From NCBI RefSeq assembly GCF_900475285.1, contig NZ_LS483370.1:3052001-3116000 (forward strand): a stretch of DNA of 64,000 nucleotides, in the 5' to 3' direction. This document shows, one piece after another, positions 28,772 to 38,036 of the stretch. The first letter of the stretch is position 1; every line of letters starts with the position of its first letter. This stretch comes from Pseudomonas taetrolens (GTDB lineage: Bacteria; Pseudomonadota; Gammaproteobacteria; Pseudomonadales; Pseudomonadaceae). Under the pieces are notes generated by a model. That model was given only the letters and a program-made list of their open reading frames with translations, made no database searches and was not told the origin of the DNA. A program made the translations under genes and the position numbers.

Positions 28772-30336
28772 TTCCAGCCTTCAAGGCTATTGAGCAATGA
28801 CCAGGAACCATGGATTTCCGGCGCTCCCTTGCCCAAATCGATGCACTCATCCGCCAGGTAGGTGTGCTGAACATTCAGCAACCAGGCCCACGCAGCATCG
28901 CCCTTGACCCCGGCCCCCGTCACACCGTCCCACTCCACTTGCTGCCAGAACGGTACCGCTTGCTGCCAGGTCGGGGCATCCAGCGCTTGCTGCAAATGCT
29001 GGTCGACCCGTGGATTCTGGTAATAACCCGGGTTGTAATATTCAACGCCGGCCGCCTTGCTGCTGTAGTGATGGTAAAGCTCCATCGGATCGAGACTGCC
29101 CCAGCCAAATAGCGTCGGGTTGGCGTGCATGTTGCGTTCAACCGTCTCCCAACTGCCCGACTTCAAATCCACATCGATACCAATGGGCTTGAGCATCGAC
29201 CGCACCGCCTGGGCCAGATCGCGGCGCGTGGCATCGCCACTGGCGTACCACAGGGTAATCTTGGCCGGCAGGCCATTTTTTTCGCGGACGCCGCTGGCGG
29301 TTTCCAGCCAACCGGCTTCATCCAGAATCTGTTTGGCCCTGTCGGTATCGCCGTCCTTGAAAGCCGCGTCGGGGTTGGCCCACGGCAAACCCTGCACGCC
29401 GGAATACGCCGGAATCGCGTGGCCTTCCAGGATCTGATCCGCCAGTAATTGCCGATTGATCGCGTAGTTTATCGCCCTGCGGATGGCCACATCGGCTGTC
29501 ACATCGTTACCTATGGGGTAACCATGGGCATCTTTTTTGCCGGAAGCGAGGGTGGGCAGCACGACCCCCCGGTTTTCAACGCTGGGGCGAACCCACAGCT
29601 TCATGCCCGCCGCAGGCGTCACTGCCAGTGACGGAGCAATTCTGACAATACCCAATTGCTGGCTTTGCGCAGCGGCAAATGCGCTGTCTTCATCGAGAAA
29701 GACAAACACCAGCTTGTCGAAATCGTTTTTCTGGCCTGCGTAGTACGGGTTAGCCTCAACAATCAGCTGTTGCCCTGGTTGATAGCTGACCAATCGGTAT
29801 GGCCCGGCCCCGATCGGTTTTTGTGCATAGGTCTTGGGGTCGTACTGGTCGGCCGAGACGATACCCAACGAGCCGAGCACGTTGACGAAGGTGCTTTGCG
29901 GAGCCTTAAGCTCAATACGCACAGTGAGCGGATCAACCACCTCGGCCTTGAGGAAGTTCCCCATATCGACCTTGCCGCCACTGGCCGCGGCGTTGTTGTA
30001 GGTGTACGCCACGTCCTTGGCCGTCAACGCGGAACCGTCGGAGAACTTCAGATCGGGCTTGAGGCTCAGGGTCCAGCTTTTACCATCGGCGCTGACCTGA
30101 TAATCACTGAGCAAAAAGCCATGCCAGGACAAGTCTTCATTTTGCTTGAGCAGAGGGCTGTGCAGCAGCAGGTAACTGCCGTGACTCCAGCCCAACATGG
30201 GGTCAAATCCCTCCGTGGGCTCATCACCAATGGCCAATTGCAACGTACGCGCCGGCGATGACGACGCAGGGGCTACCAGCACACTCATTAAAGCGGCAGC
30301 TATCAGGGTATTTCGCATCCATGCAGGCTTTGACAT
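28756..30336 (-). CDS. ABC transporter substrate-binding protein (SBP_bac_5; peptide/nickel/metallophore type)
   Basis: A 526-residue periplasmic protein of family 5, opening the importer operon. MSKPAWMRNTLIAAALMSVL and the following VAPASSS form the signal peptide. KFSDGSALTAKDVAYTYNNA and KPIGAGPYRLVSYQPGQ are the family motifs. AGGAGG lies 4-5 nt from an ATG at 30340, but the in-frame start is the ATG at 30336. The substrate cannot be read from sequence: NikA-like, dipeptide-like and metallophore-binding CntA-like proteins share these features. A possible Fur site upstream favours metal or metallophore uptake. Confidence 0.88.
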   Translation of the reverse strand: MSKPAWMRNTLIAAALMSVLVAPASSSPARTLQLAIGDEPTEGFDPMLGWSHGSYLLLHSPLLKQNEDLSWHGFLLSDYQVSADGKSWTLSLKPDLKFSDGSALTAKDVAYTYNNAAASGGKVDMGNFLKAEVVDPLTVRIELKAPQSTFVNVLGSLGIVSADQYDPKTYAQKPIGAGPYRLVSYQPGQQLIVEANPYYAGQKNDFDKLVFVFLDEDSAFAAAQSQQLGIVRIAPSLAVTPAAGMKLWVRPSVENRGVVLPTLASGKKDAHGYPIGNDVTADVAIRRAINYAINRQLLADQILEGHAIPAYSGVQGLPWANPDAAFKDGDTDRAKQILDEAGWLETASGVREKNGLPAKITLWYASGDATRRDLAQAVRSMLKPIGIDVDLKSGSWETVERNMHANPTLFGWGSLDPMELYHHYSSKAAGVEYYNPGYYQNPRVDQHLQQALDAPTWQQAVPFWQQVEWDGVTGAGVKGDAAWAWLLNVQHTYLADECIDLGKGAPEIHGSWSLLNSLEGWKWTCQ

Positions 30337-30410
30337 CCATCCTCCTGAAAATAAATACCGGCGCCGGGGTGAACTCCAAAACACTGTGCACCCGTTACCG
30401 GGCACATCAG

Positions 30411-30429
30411 TAATAGCATTCTCATTCTA
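30411..30429. promoter_or_regulatory. Possible Fur box upstream of the ABC importer operon
   Basis: TAATAGCATTCTCATTCTA holds ATTCTC and ATTCTA hexamers resembling the ATTATC half-units of Fur sites; on the minus strand it reads AGAATGAGAATGCTATTA. About 11 of 19 positions match the classic consensus in my best alignment. It lies about 75 bp upstream of the binding-protein gene, where a promoter is expected. Confidence 0.35.
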
Positions 30430-30607
30430 AATAGCCAGTTATCCATCTGATTTTTTTACTGTTTTTCACCCTCATTTGGCACCTCCCCCTGAGCTCCCGC
30501 GACGATCAATGACCTGACGACGGGCCGTGGCATTGAGCCATGCTGTGCTATACCCATTAGTACGCTTGATCAGTCACGACACATAGACTCCACTGACAGA
30601 GGTTCGC

Positions 30608-31099
30608 ATGTTCAAAGGATTAGCCAGTCACCTCAAAGACAAAAACGTCCACTCGATCAACGCCCTGCCGTCCAACAATATCGAACTGTTCGACTGCTAC
30701 GCTGGCTTGACCCTGGGCCACCTGTACCGCAACTTCCCGCTGCCCGTCACCCTCACTGCCGAGCGTTTTATCGACTACACCACACTCGGCGCCAGCAATC
30801 GCGAGGCCCTGGAAAAAGAAGAAACCCTGTTCATGGCAACCATTAAATGGCTGGCCGACGTCGGCTACATCCATTTCGACGGCATGTCCGGCGTGGCGTT
30901 TTATGAAGTGGTCCTGACGAGTAACGGCCTGCTGACCCTGCGCGCCTTCCCTGAAGGCTCAGACACCGGCCCCACCCTCGGCGACAAGCTGTCGCACTGC
31001 ATCAAGGATCAACACACGGCAGAACTCAGGGCGCTGATGGCACAAGCATTGAGCCTGGGGAGCCGAACGCTCAGTCCGATGACGCGGTCAGGGATTTAA
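30608..31099 (+). CDS. Conserved hypothetical protein
   Basis: A 163-residue soluble protein (MFKGLASHLKDKNVHSIN...) with no recognised domain. NNIELFDCYAGLTLGHLYRNFPLPV, in two parts, followed by ETLFMATIKWLADVGYIHFDG suggests a winged-helix-like small fold, but that is only an impression. A GAGGTTCGC ribosome binding site lies just before the ATG. It is single and divergent from the importer operon. Confidence 0.7.
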   Translation: MFKGLASHLKDKNVHSINALPSNNIELFDCYAGLTLGHLYRNFPLPVTLTAERFIDYTTLGASNREALEKEETLFMATIKWLADVGYIHFDGMSGVAFYEVVLTSNGLLTLRAFPEGSDTGPTLGDKLSHCIKDQHTAELRALMAQALSLGSRTLSPMTRSGI

Positions 31100-31198
31100 A
31101 CCAGTCACATCGCTGCGCATGCCACTTCAACGCCCCCGCACTGGCCCTCCTCGAGGGTGAGGACGGCGTGAGGGGCATGCCGTGGTCAGGTCTCACGA

Positions 31199-32545
31199 CT
31201 ACCGACACGCCCCGATCACCCACTTGACCTTCTCCAGCGCCTCACGCAGTGAAGGCATGTCTACCGAACCCAATGCCAGTCGGATGGCGTGGGGGACGTG
31301 GGCTGATGTGGCAAAGGGTTGGGCTGTCGAGACTGAGACCTGCTCTCGCATCAAAGCCATGACGACCTGGTCGGCTCTGGCGTCTTCGGGCAGGGGCAAC
31401 CAGATGAAGTAGGAAGACGGGTGACCCATACACGGCAGCCCCGCCAGTATCTCGCCCGCCAGTTTTTGTCTGACTTGTGCGTCTGTGCGCTTTTGCGCTT
31501 CAAGGCTGTCGACCGTGCCGTCTTCCAGCCAGCCGCTGGTGATCGCGGTCATGACCCCGGGGGTATTCCAGGCCGTAACCCTGATGATGCGTTCCAGCGC
31601 GCTGACGCCTGAAGCCGGTGCAGCAATAAAGCCGACGCGCAGTCCGGTGGCGACACTTTTGGATAATCCAGAGACGTAGACTGTTCTTTCTGGCGCCAGC
31701 GCTGCCAAAGGCGGCGGTGCGTCCTCGACCAGGAAAGCGTAGGCCGCATCCTCAATGATGTGCAGGTCATGCCTGCGGGAGAGCGCTACCAGGCGCTGAC
31801 GCTGTTCAAGGCTCATCACCCAGCCCAATGGGTTGTGCAGAGTAGGCATGGTGTAGACCGCGCGCACTGATCGGCTGCGGCAGAGCTGTTCGAGGGCTTC
31901 CAGATCCGGGCCGGCCTCTGTGACGGGAACCGGAAGTACTTCAAGGTGCAGGGTGTTCGCCAGCACTTTGAAGCCCGGGTAGGTCAGTGCATCGGCAGCA
32001 ATCACGTCGCCAGGCTGCAACAGCGCCATCAAGGTCACGGCCAGCCCATGCTGCGCGCCGTTGACGATCAGCACCTGTTCGGCGGGGACGTTGAGCCCGC
32101 GCCGTCTCAGATGCCGGGCCACGGACACCCGCTCGTGCAGGCGTCCGCCATGGGGCTGGTAGCGCAGCAACGACTCGAGGTCACCGGATAACGCGAGCTG
32201 ACGCAAGGCTTGGCGCAATAAATCGGCCTGCCCCGGCACCGAGGGGTAATTGTAATTGAGGTCCAGCACGCCCGCAGGGACTTCGGGCTGATCGATTCCG
32301 TGCCCCGGTGGCAACGCTGTTTCCCTGACGAAAGTACCCCGCCCGGCTTCCCCGCTGACCAGCCCCATCGCTTCAAGCTCTGCATAAACGCGGCTGGCAG
32401 TCACCAGCGCCAGTCCATGTGTCGCCGCCAGTTGGCGATGAGTGGGTAAACGCATACCCGGTGGCAAACGCCCGGAACGAATATCCGTGGCGAAGGCATC
32501 AACCAGCGACTTATAGCGAGAGCGAGGCATCGGTGCTGTATCCAT
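31199..32545 (-). CDS. MocR/PdxR-type regulator (GntR HTH fused to aminotransferase fold)
   Basis: Transcriptional regulator with an N-terminal GntR winged helix (SRYKSLVDAFATDIRSGRLP, then RLPTHRQLAATHGLALVTASRVY) and a C-terminal PLP-dependent aminotransferase-like domain, with YVSGLSKSVATGLRVGF holding the PLP-binding Lys. From 32545 it has 448 residues, the usual size. An in-frame ATG at 32569 adds eight residues; the frame is open to 32689. It is divergent from an EamA exporter gene, and an inverted repeat covers its start, suggesting control of both. Confidence 0.9.
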   Translation of the reverse strand: MDTAPMPRSRYKSLVDAFATDIRSGRLPPGMRLPTHRQLAATHGLALVTASRVYAELEAMGLVSGEAGRGTFVRETALPPGHGIDQPEVPAGVLDLNYNYPSVPGQADLLRQALRQLALSGDLESLLRYQPHGGRLHERVSVARHLRRRGLNVPAEQVLIVNGAQHGLAVTLMALLQPGDVIAADALTYPGFKVLANTLHLEVLPVPVTEAGPDLEALEQLCRSRSVRAVYTMPTLHNPLGWVMSLEQRQRLVALSRRHDLHIIEDAAYAFLVEDAPPPLAALAPERTVYVSGLSKSVATGLRVGFIAAPASGVSALERIIRVTAWNTPGVMTAITSGWLEDGTVDSLEAQKRTDAQVRQKLAGEILAGLPCMGHPSSYFIWLPLPEDARADQVVMALMREQVSVSTAQPFATSAHVPHAIRLALGSVDMPSLREALEKVKWVIGACR

Positions 32546-32565
32546 GACAATTTTTTGATTGTCAT
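32544..32565. promoter_or_regulatory. Inverted repeat over the MocR gene start
   Basis: ATGACAAT (32544-32551) and ATTGTCAT (32558-32565) are exact complements with a 6-bp spacer. The site overlaps the regulator's start codon and lies about 100 bp before the divergent exporter gene. It is a good candidate operator for the MocR-type protein. Confidence 0.55.
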
Positions 32566-32665
32566 CCATCTTCAACCGCAAAATGCACTCATGCAACCGC
32601 CGAGGCTCCACACCCGTGGGGCCCTTTATTTCAGTCACCCGAACCCGATTCAGCGTGAGGCTCCG

Positions 32666-33562
32666 ATGGAACGTACCCGTAATCTGCAAGGCCTGACGCC
32701 TGAAAGAAACCTCAGTGGCTGGATTAACGGATTTATCGGGGTGGTCATTTTCAGTGGTTCGCTGCCGGCCACACGGGTCGCGGTGCTGGAGTTCGACCCG
32801 GTGTTCTTGACCGTGGCGCGCGCGGCTATCGCCGGGTTGATTGCGGTGGCCATGCTCGGGCTGCTCAAGGCCAAACGTCCAGAACGCCGCCAGCTGTTAC
32901 CGCTGCTCATTGTTGCCCTGGGCGTGGTGGTCGGGTTTCCCCTGCTGACGGCACTGGCGCTGCAGCATGTGACCTCGGCCCACTCCATCGTCTTCCTCGG
33001 CATGTTGCCGCTGGCCACCGCCGCTTTCGGCGTGCTGCGCGGAGGCGAACATCCCCGACCTGCATTCTGGCTGTTCTCGATTCTGGGCAGCGCACTGGTG
33101 GTGGGGTTTGCGGTGTCTCAGGGACTGACGGCCTCCCCTGAAGGCGACATCCTGATGTTCCTTGCCATTCTGGCCTGTGGCCTCGGTTACGCAGAGGGCG
33201 CCAGGCTCTCCCGGACACTGGGCGGCTGGCAGGTGATTTCATGGGCGCTGGTGCTTTCGCTGCCGGTGATGGCCGTGCTGGCCTGGTTCTGCGCACCCGC
33301 CTCATTCGCCGGGATCAGCCCGCCCGCCTGGCTTAGCCTGGGGTACGTGTCGCTGTTCAGCATGTTGATCGGTTTTGTGTTCTGGTACCGCGGGCTTGCC
33401 CAGGGAGGTATTGCGGCCGTGGGTCAGCTTCAGTTGTTGCAGCCTTTTATGGGGTTGGCCCTGGCCGCCAGCCTGCTCCACGAGACTGTCAGCCTCGGCA
33501 TGTTTGCCGTCACCGGCGCGGTGATTCTGTGCGTGGTGGCAGCTAAAAAATTCGCTCGATAG
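32666..33562 (+). CDS. EamA/DMT-family exporter
   Basis: A 298-residue inner-membrane protein with about ten hydrophobic segments and the duplicated EamA layout (GFIGVVIFSGSLPATRVAVLEF in the first repeat; FWYRGLAQGGIAAVGQLQLLQPF in the second). Family members export amino acids or other metabolites. GAGG lies about 6 nt before the ATG at 32666; the frame is open from 32555, but that part is the overlap with the divergent regulator. Its substrate may be the effector of the neighbouring MocR protein. Confidence 0.9.
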   Translation: MERTRNLQGLTPERNLSGWINGFIGVVIFSGSLPATRVAVLEFDPVFLTVARAAIAGLIAVAMLGLLKAKRPERRQLLPLLIVALGVVVGFPLLTALALQHVTSAHSIVFLGMLPLATAAFGVLRGGEHPRPAFWLFSILGSALVVGFAVSQGLTASPEGDILMFLAILACGLGYAEGARLSRTLGGWQVISWALVLSLPVMAVLAWFCAPASFAGISPPAWLSLGYVSLFSMLIGFVFWYRGLAQGGIAAVGQLQLLQPFMGLALAASLLHETVSLGMFAVTGAVILCVVAAKKFAR

Positions 33563-33570
33563 ATGCTGGC

Positions 33571-33975
33571 CTAATAATCAGGGAATCGGGACTGATAGCA
33601 CGCGGGAGAGCTGGCGTCTGCGCAACGCTCCAGCTCGTCTTCCAGCCACTGCGCCAATACGATTGCATTGTTCGCCTCAGGGTCGTGGGCGGAATAAATC
33701 AGGGTCAACGTCCCCTTTTCGGCATATTGCAGCAGCGCCCACCAGTGCTGCGGGCTGGCGGCCAGTTCTTTTCGATACGCCGCTGCAAACTGCGGGAAAC
33801 TCTTTTCACCGCGTTTGAACGTTTTGCGTAACTCGGTCGAAGGAGCGGCGTCAGGCAACCAGGCTGTCAGTGGCAGATCTTCCTTCCGGCAGTTGCGCGG
33901 CCACAGACGGTCAACCAGCACCCGGGTGCCGTCATCCGGGGACGCGGGAGTGTAAGCACGTTTGCATTGAATCAT
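33571..33975 (-). CDS. DUF488 family protein
   Basis: A 134-residue soluble protein with the DUF488 pattern: IQCKRAYTPAS, then RVLVDRLWPRN, W-LPDAAPSTELRKTF, and TLIYSAHDPEANNAIVLAQWLE. The function is unknown. The start MIQCKRAY at 33975 gives the usual length; a longer frame to 34065 adds unrelated residues. It is convergent with the EamA gene, 8 bp apart. Confidence 0.9.
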   Translation of the reverse strand: MIQCKRAYTPASPDDGTRVLVDRLWPRNCRKEDLPLTAWLPDAAPSTELRKTFKRGEKSFPQFAAAYRKELAASPQHWWALLQYAEKGTLTLIYSAHDPEANNAIVLAQWLEDELERCADASSPACYQSRFPDY

Positions 33976-34227
33976 GGCGATAGGCTCTGATCGGATGAGA
34001 AAAAGCAGGCAGCCTGCTCCCTTCAGGTTAACCGGTTTGGCGCAAAATGCCGCGAACGCTTCCACGCTCGAAAGTGGCTGTGTACTATCAGCGCAGGCCG
34101 ATGCTGCCTGCCGCTCGCTCCCCTAGGGAAAGGTGAAAGCATCTGTACTCCAGACCCTGTTTCAATACTCTTGAGAGTCGAGGTTTGGCAACGCGAGCGC
34201 CCATAGCATCGACGCCCGGGAGTCATC

Positions 34228-34758
34228 ATGATATCGATCGAACAAGCCAAGCTCATGGCCAAAAAGCTGCGCGCTTCATTGGACACGCGTCATCAACCCG
34301 TGTCCCATTCCACAGCGCTGGAGCTGGTAGCGCAGCAGTTGGGTTACAAGGACTGGAACACCGCCTCGGCGCTGCTGCTCCAGGAACCCGGCCCATCAAC
34401 CATCACCTTCGACAAACCCATCCCCATCCTGCGCATGTTCGACGAAGCCAAGGCGCGCGAGTTCTACCTGACGTTCCTGGGCTTCAGCGTGGAGTTCGAG
34501 CACCGGTTCGAGGCTGACCTGCCGCTGTACCTGGGGATCCAGCGCAACGGCTTGCAGTTGCACCTGTCCGAGCACCATGGCGATGCGAGCCCCGGGGCGA
34601 CGGTGTTCATCCCCATGCACAATATCGAACAACTGCGCGACGAACTGCTTGCCAAACGTTATGGCTACGGCCGCCCGGAGATTGTCCAGCAAGGCTGGGG
34701 GCGAGTCCTGGAAGTCTACGATCCTTTCGGTAACCGGCTGCGGTTCTGCCAGGACTGA
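34228..34758 (+). CDS. Glyoxalase-superfamily protein with an N-terminal extension
   Basis: A 176-residue protein. The N-terminal 50 residues (ISIEQAKLMAKKLRASLDTR, then LELVAQQLGYKDWNTASALL) form the helical domain found in Glyoxalase_8-type proteins. Residues about 60-176 are a vicinal-oxygen-chelate domain (IPILRMFDEAKAREFYLTFLGF, then VLEVYDPFGNRLRF) like bleomycin-resistance proteins. Substrate unknown. The start at 34228 follows GGGAG by 7 nt. Confidence 0.85.
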   Translation: MISIEQAKLMAKKLRASLDTRHQPVSHSTALELVAQQLGYKDWNTASALLLQEPGPSTITFDKPIPILRMFDEAKAREFYLTFLGFSVEFEHRFEADLPLYLGIQRNGLQLHLSEHHGDASPGATVFIPMHNIEQLRDELLAKRYGYGRPEIVQQGWGRVLEVYDPFGNRLRFCQD

Positions 34759-34820
34759 TCGCTCAGGCACCTGACTACATTCGCCGCAGCCCTCCTCACC
34801 CTCATATACCTGCGCGCAAT

Positions 34821-34844
34821 AAAAACCCCGCTCGAGGCGGGGTT
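34821..34844 (-). terminator. Intrinsic terminator of the YkvI-family gene
   Basis: AACCCCGC and GCGGGGTT pair around TCGAG; on the minus strand the stem is followed by TTTTTATTG. It lies about 70 bp beyond the stop codon of the minus-strand YkvI-type gene and may also help end the glyoxalase transcript from the other side. Confidence 0.85.
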
Positions 34845-34915
34845 CCATACAGCGCTGATTCAGGATTCTTATCCCTCCCAAGCTGGCGCCGAACTGACGC
34901 TCGGCGCCAGCTGGA

Positions 34916-36004
34916 TCAGGAGGCTGCGTCCAGCTCGGCTTTTAGCGCTTTGGCACTGGAGCGAGTGCGCACCCAGTTGAAGGCGATGGCGAGGATCAGG
35001 GCGAAACCGACGTAGCCCAGCAGCGGGTAGACGGTGCCGACCAATTTGCTGAAGCCGCCCAGGCTCAAACCCAGACCTACGCACACGGTCACTGCACTGA
35101 TGAGCTTGAAACGGCTGGTTTCAGGCTTGGCAAAGCGCGCGCTGAAAGCAAAGAACATCCCTACCGCAGTGCTGTAGACCATACATACCAGCGCCAGCGA
35201 CATCACTACCGAGAGAATCGGCGAGATGCGACCTGCAAGTGCCAGCGACGGCATTTCAATGCCCTGCAGCTGGTTGATGTTGGCGAACAGACCGATGTTC
35301 AGCAGCAGGATCAGGGCACCCAGACCGAGTCCACCGAGTACACCGCCGAGGGCTGCTGCCTTGGGTTGCTTGGTCATGCCACCAATGACAGCCAGCATCG
35401 GGAAGCCAACGGCGATATTGAACGATGCGTACAGCAAGGCACCGACGAACCAGTTGCCAGTGACCGTCTCGTTGTTCTCGCGGGCCACCGCGTCGAGCGT
35501 CTCGATCGGGGCGTTGTAGCTGAAGATCGAGTAGGTCGTGATGACCAGAACCATAGCCAGCAGGAAAGGCATCACCGCACTGATCAAATCGATGATGCGC
35601 TTGACGTTCATGCACAGGGTGGCGATCACCAGCACGGTCATCAACACACCGCCAAACAGCGGCGGCAGGTCGTATTGCTGGGCAAAGATCGAGCCGCTAC
35701 CGGCCAGCATCACCACGCCAACACCGTAAAGGAAGAAGGACAGCACTACGTCGACGACCAGACCGATGCGTGCACCGAACAGGATGTAAAGAACTTCCTT
35801 GTGCGAGCTCGCTTGCATCTTCGAACTTATGCGGGCGATCTGCATACCCAGGAAAGCAAACATCAGGCCGCTCACCAGAGTGCCGACGACACCTATCAGC
35901 CCATAGCCGGTGAAAAACTGAAGCACCTCCTGCCCTGAGGCAAAACCGCCACCAATCACGACGGACATGTAAGCAAGGGCAATCTGGATGGATTGTTTAT
36001 TCAT
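34916..36004 (-). CDS. YkvI-family membrane transporter
   Basis: A 362-residue inner-membrane protein with about ten hydrophobic segments and the N-terminal YMSVVIGGGFASGQEVLQFF motif of the YkvI family, which is distantly related to LeuT-fold transporters. Substrate unknown. ATG at 36004 starts MNKQSIQIALAY; an open frame to 36106 runs through the leader and has no ribosome binding site. The leader can form hairpins (see 36047-36068). Confidence 0.88.
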   Translation of the reverse strand: MNKQSIQIALAYMSVVIGGGFASGQEVLQFFTGYGLIGVVGTLVSGLMFAFLGMQIARISSKMQASSHKEVLYILFGARIGLVVDVVLSFFLYGVGVVMLAGSGSIFAQQYDLPPLFGGVLMTVLVIATLCMNVKRIIDLISAVMPFLLAMVLVITTYSIFSYNAPIETLDAVARENNETVTGNWFVGALLYASFNIAVGFPMLAVIGGMTKQPKAAALGGVLGGLGLGALILLLNIGLFANINQLQGIEMPSLALAGRISPILSVVMSLALVCMVYSTAVGMFFAFSARFAKPETSRFKLISAVTVCVGLGLSLGGFSKLVGTVYPLLGYVGFALILAIAFNWVRTRSSAKALKAELDAAS

Positions 36005-36046
36005 TGCACTATTACTCGTTCTTAGACTTATTAGGTGCACGGTGCA

Positions 36047-36068
36047 GAGAGGCAACCTGCAGCCTCTC
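36047..36068 (-). promoter_or_regulatory. Leader hairpin of the YkvI-family gene
   Basis: GAGAGGC and GCCTCTC pair perfectly around 8 nt; AGAG/CTCT at 36077-36087 can form a second small hairpin just upstream in the transcript. They lie 45-85 nt before the ATG. I do not recognise a known riboswitch class. Confidence 0.3.
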
Positions 36069-36406
36069 ATTTCCGTAGAGCGACTCTCTCCGTAACAGCA
36101 CAACAAAACACGCTGATTTGTTGAACTGTGCAGGCCTGCGGACGCCGACCGCAGTATAGGAACTGTTGACCAGTCATTTTCACCATATACACAGCAAAAT
36201 ATGGTTAAAAAACAGGAGAAAGATGGATCTCACGAGAGATAGGTAGCGAACACGACGATTTTGACCGCAAAAACACCGGAAATATATTGATACAAGTGCG
36301 CTTTTATAAATCAAGGACTTAGCCTGGAATGGCACTTTCGCCTGACACGCACTGACCAAACACCCGGCTGGCGATACACCTGCATGACCCTACTTTTACA
36401 GCCGAT

Positions 36407-36817
36407 TCATTCCGTGCTTTGCGATCGGCCATACGCAAAAGGCTCGTTGCCACGCCCCCCGCCAAACGACCATTCATCGCTGGCCGTGGTGGTGATGACC
36501 ACCATGACATCCTCCGCATTGAGACCCGTCGCCCGCCTCAGCTTCTCGACCAGATCGCGATAGAAACGCTGTTTCGTCTCGACGCTGCGGGGACGGCCAG
36601 CCGTAATCGCAATCAGCACGAAGTCATGACTACGCGGCCCGCCCAGGTAACCGGGATCAAATATCAGCTCGCCTTCTTCATGCTGGTGAATGACCTGAAA
36701 GCGATCTGCTTTCGGCACCTCGAAGCTATCAACCAGGGCATCGTGCAGCCCCTGCGACAATGCCTGTAAATACTCGGCCGACTTCCCCCGGTGCAGTGAA
36801 ATACGTGAAAACGGCAT
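36407..36817 (-). CDS. Tautomerase-family protein
   Basis: A 136-residue protein of the 4-oxalocrotonate tautomerase/MIF superfamily (Tautomerase_2 type). MPFSRISLHRGKS supplies Pro2, the catalytic N-terminal proline after Met removal; VIHQHEEGELIFDPGYLGG and VMVVITTTASDEWSFGGG are the family's later motifs. Its ATG has CTCCAGGAGTAACGGAC upstream. It is divergent from a LysR regulator 191 bp away, which probably controls it. Confidence 0.88.
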   Translation of the reverse strand: MPFSRISLHRGKSAEYLQALSQGLHDALVDSFEVPKADRFQVIHQHEEGELIFDPGYLGGPRSHDFVLIAITAGRPRSVETKQRFYRDLVEKLRRATGLNAEDVMVVITTTASDEWSFGGGRGNEPFAYGRSQSTE

Positions 36818-37008
36818 GTCCGTTACTCCTGGAGAAAGATGAAGTCAGCCCGTAACCCGCTCAGCACCGTAGCGCCCGACTGCCACTCTGAATCAAGCCC
36901 CTGATGCGTCATGACATTTCCCCCTCGGATCCGCTAATCGAGCGAGGACACTATCAAGTCGTGATCGTTCCGAATATCAGATTTAATAGAGGTATTCATT
37001 CCAAATAA

Positions 37009-37908
37009 ATGGACTATTCAATGCGCCGTCCGACCTTCGATCTTGATGTCCTGCGTACTTTCGTGACCGGTGTGGAGCTCAACAGTTTTGCCAAAGCGGC
37101 GGATCGTCTCGACCGATCCACTTCGGCCGTAAGCGCGCAATTGAAAAAACTCGAAGAGCAGGTGGGCACCCCGGTGCTGGTCAAGTCCGGTCGAGGGCTG
37201 GTGTTGACGCCCGTCGGTGAATCACTGCTCAGCCATGCCCGCCGACTGCTGGAGCTGAATGACGGTATTTTCCAGACCCTGCATGAAAGCCAAACGGCCG
37301 GGACCATCCGCCTCGGCCTTCAAGAGGACTTTGGGGAGCACTTACTGAGCGAAATCCTCCGGCGCTTCGTCCAGGTTTACCCGATGATGACGCTTGAGAT
37401 CAGGATCGCGCGCAACACTGAACTGCTTTCCCTGGTAGAAAACGCTGGCCTGGATCTGGCCCTGACGTGGGATACGGGTCACACATCGCCCCATGCCACA
37501 CGGCTGGGCGAAACGCACATGCACTGGATCGGAGCGCGTGACACACCGTCGCCTGCCCGCCTTGATGGCTCAACGTTGCCATTGATCCTGTTCGACGCGC
37601 CTTGCGTGCTGCGCAGCGCCGCCACACAGGCGCTGGACACTGCGCGAATTCCTTGGCGTATAGCCCTGACCAGCCCCAGCGTCGGTGGTATCTGGGCGGC
37701 CGTCGCAGCCGGTTTGGGCCTGACGCTGCGGACCCGCATCGGGCTGCCGGCTCATCTGCGGGTTATCTCCGGCTTGCCTCCCGTCCCCAGCCTTGGCTAC
37801 GTGCTTCACAGCAGTGGTGAACACCCAACACCCGCCATCAAACAATTGGCCGCATCGATCAAAACGAGCTTGCAAGCGCACACATTCAGTTTCGCCACTG
37901 CAAAATGA
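37009..37908 (+). CDS. LysR-family transcriptional regulator
   Basis: A 299-residue regulator. The N-terminal winged helix is FDLDVLRTFVTGVELNSFAK, AADRLDRSTSAVSAQLKKLE; the rest is the substrate-binding domain. ATG at 37021 (MRRPTFD) is an alternative start. It is divergent from the tautomerase gene. The gap holds GAATAT...GTATTC half-sites near 36976-37001 that could be an operator. The inducer is unknown. The GMC oxidoreductase downstream is a second possible target. Confidence 0.92.
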   Translation: MDYSMRRPTFDLDVLRTFVTGVELNSFAKAADRLDRSTSAVSAQLKKLEEQVGTPVLVKSGRGLVLTPVGESLLSHARRLLELNDGIFQTLHESQTAGTIRLGLQEDFGEHLLSEILRRFVQVYPMMTLEIRIARNTELLSLVENAGLDLALTWDTGHTSPHATRLGETHMHWIGARDTPSPARLDGSTLPLILFDAPCVLRSAATQALDTARIPWRIALTSPSVGGIWAAVAAGLGLTLRTRIGLPAHLRVISGLPPVPSLGYVLHSSGEHPTPAIKQLAASIKTSLQAHTFSFATAK

Positions 37909-38036
37909 TTGAGTTAGTCCGAACGAGGTAAGTACCGGATGGGCGGCCGTGAAAGGATCACAAGGCCCCGGCTCCGGGCTCATGCAGCCGGCCGGCGATG
38001 TTCAGCGGCTATTTTGAACGTATGACAAGGAGATCT

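Noticed and set aside
36005..36095. Glycine or guanidine riboswitch before the YkvI-family gene
   Set aside because: The conserved cores of those classes are not present; only generic hairpins are visible.
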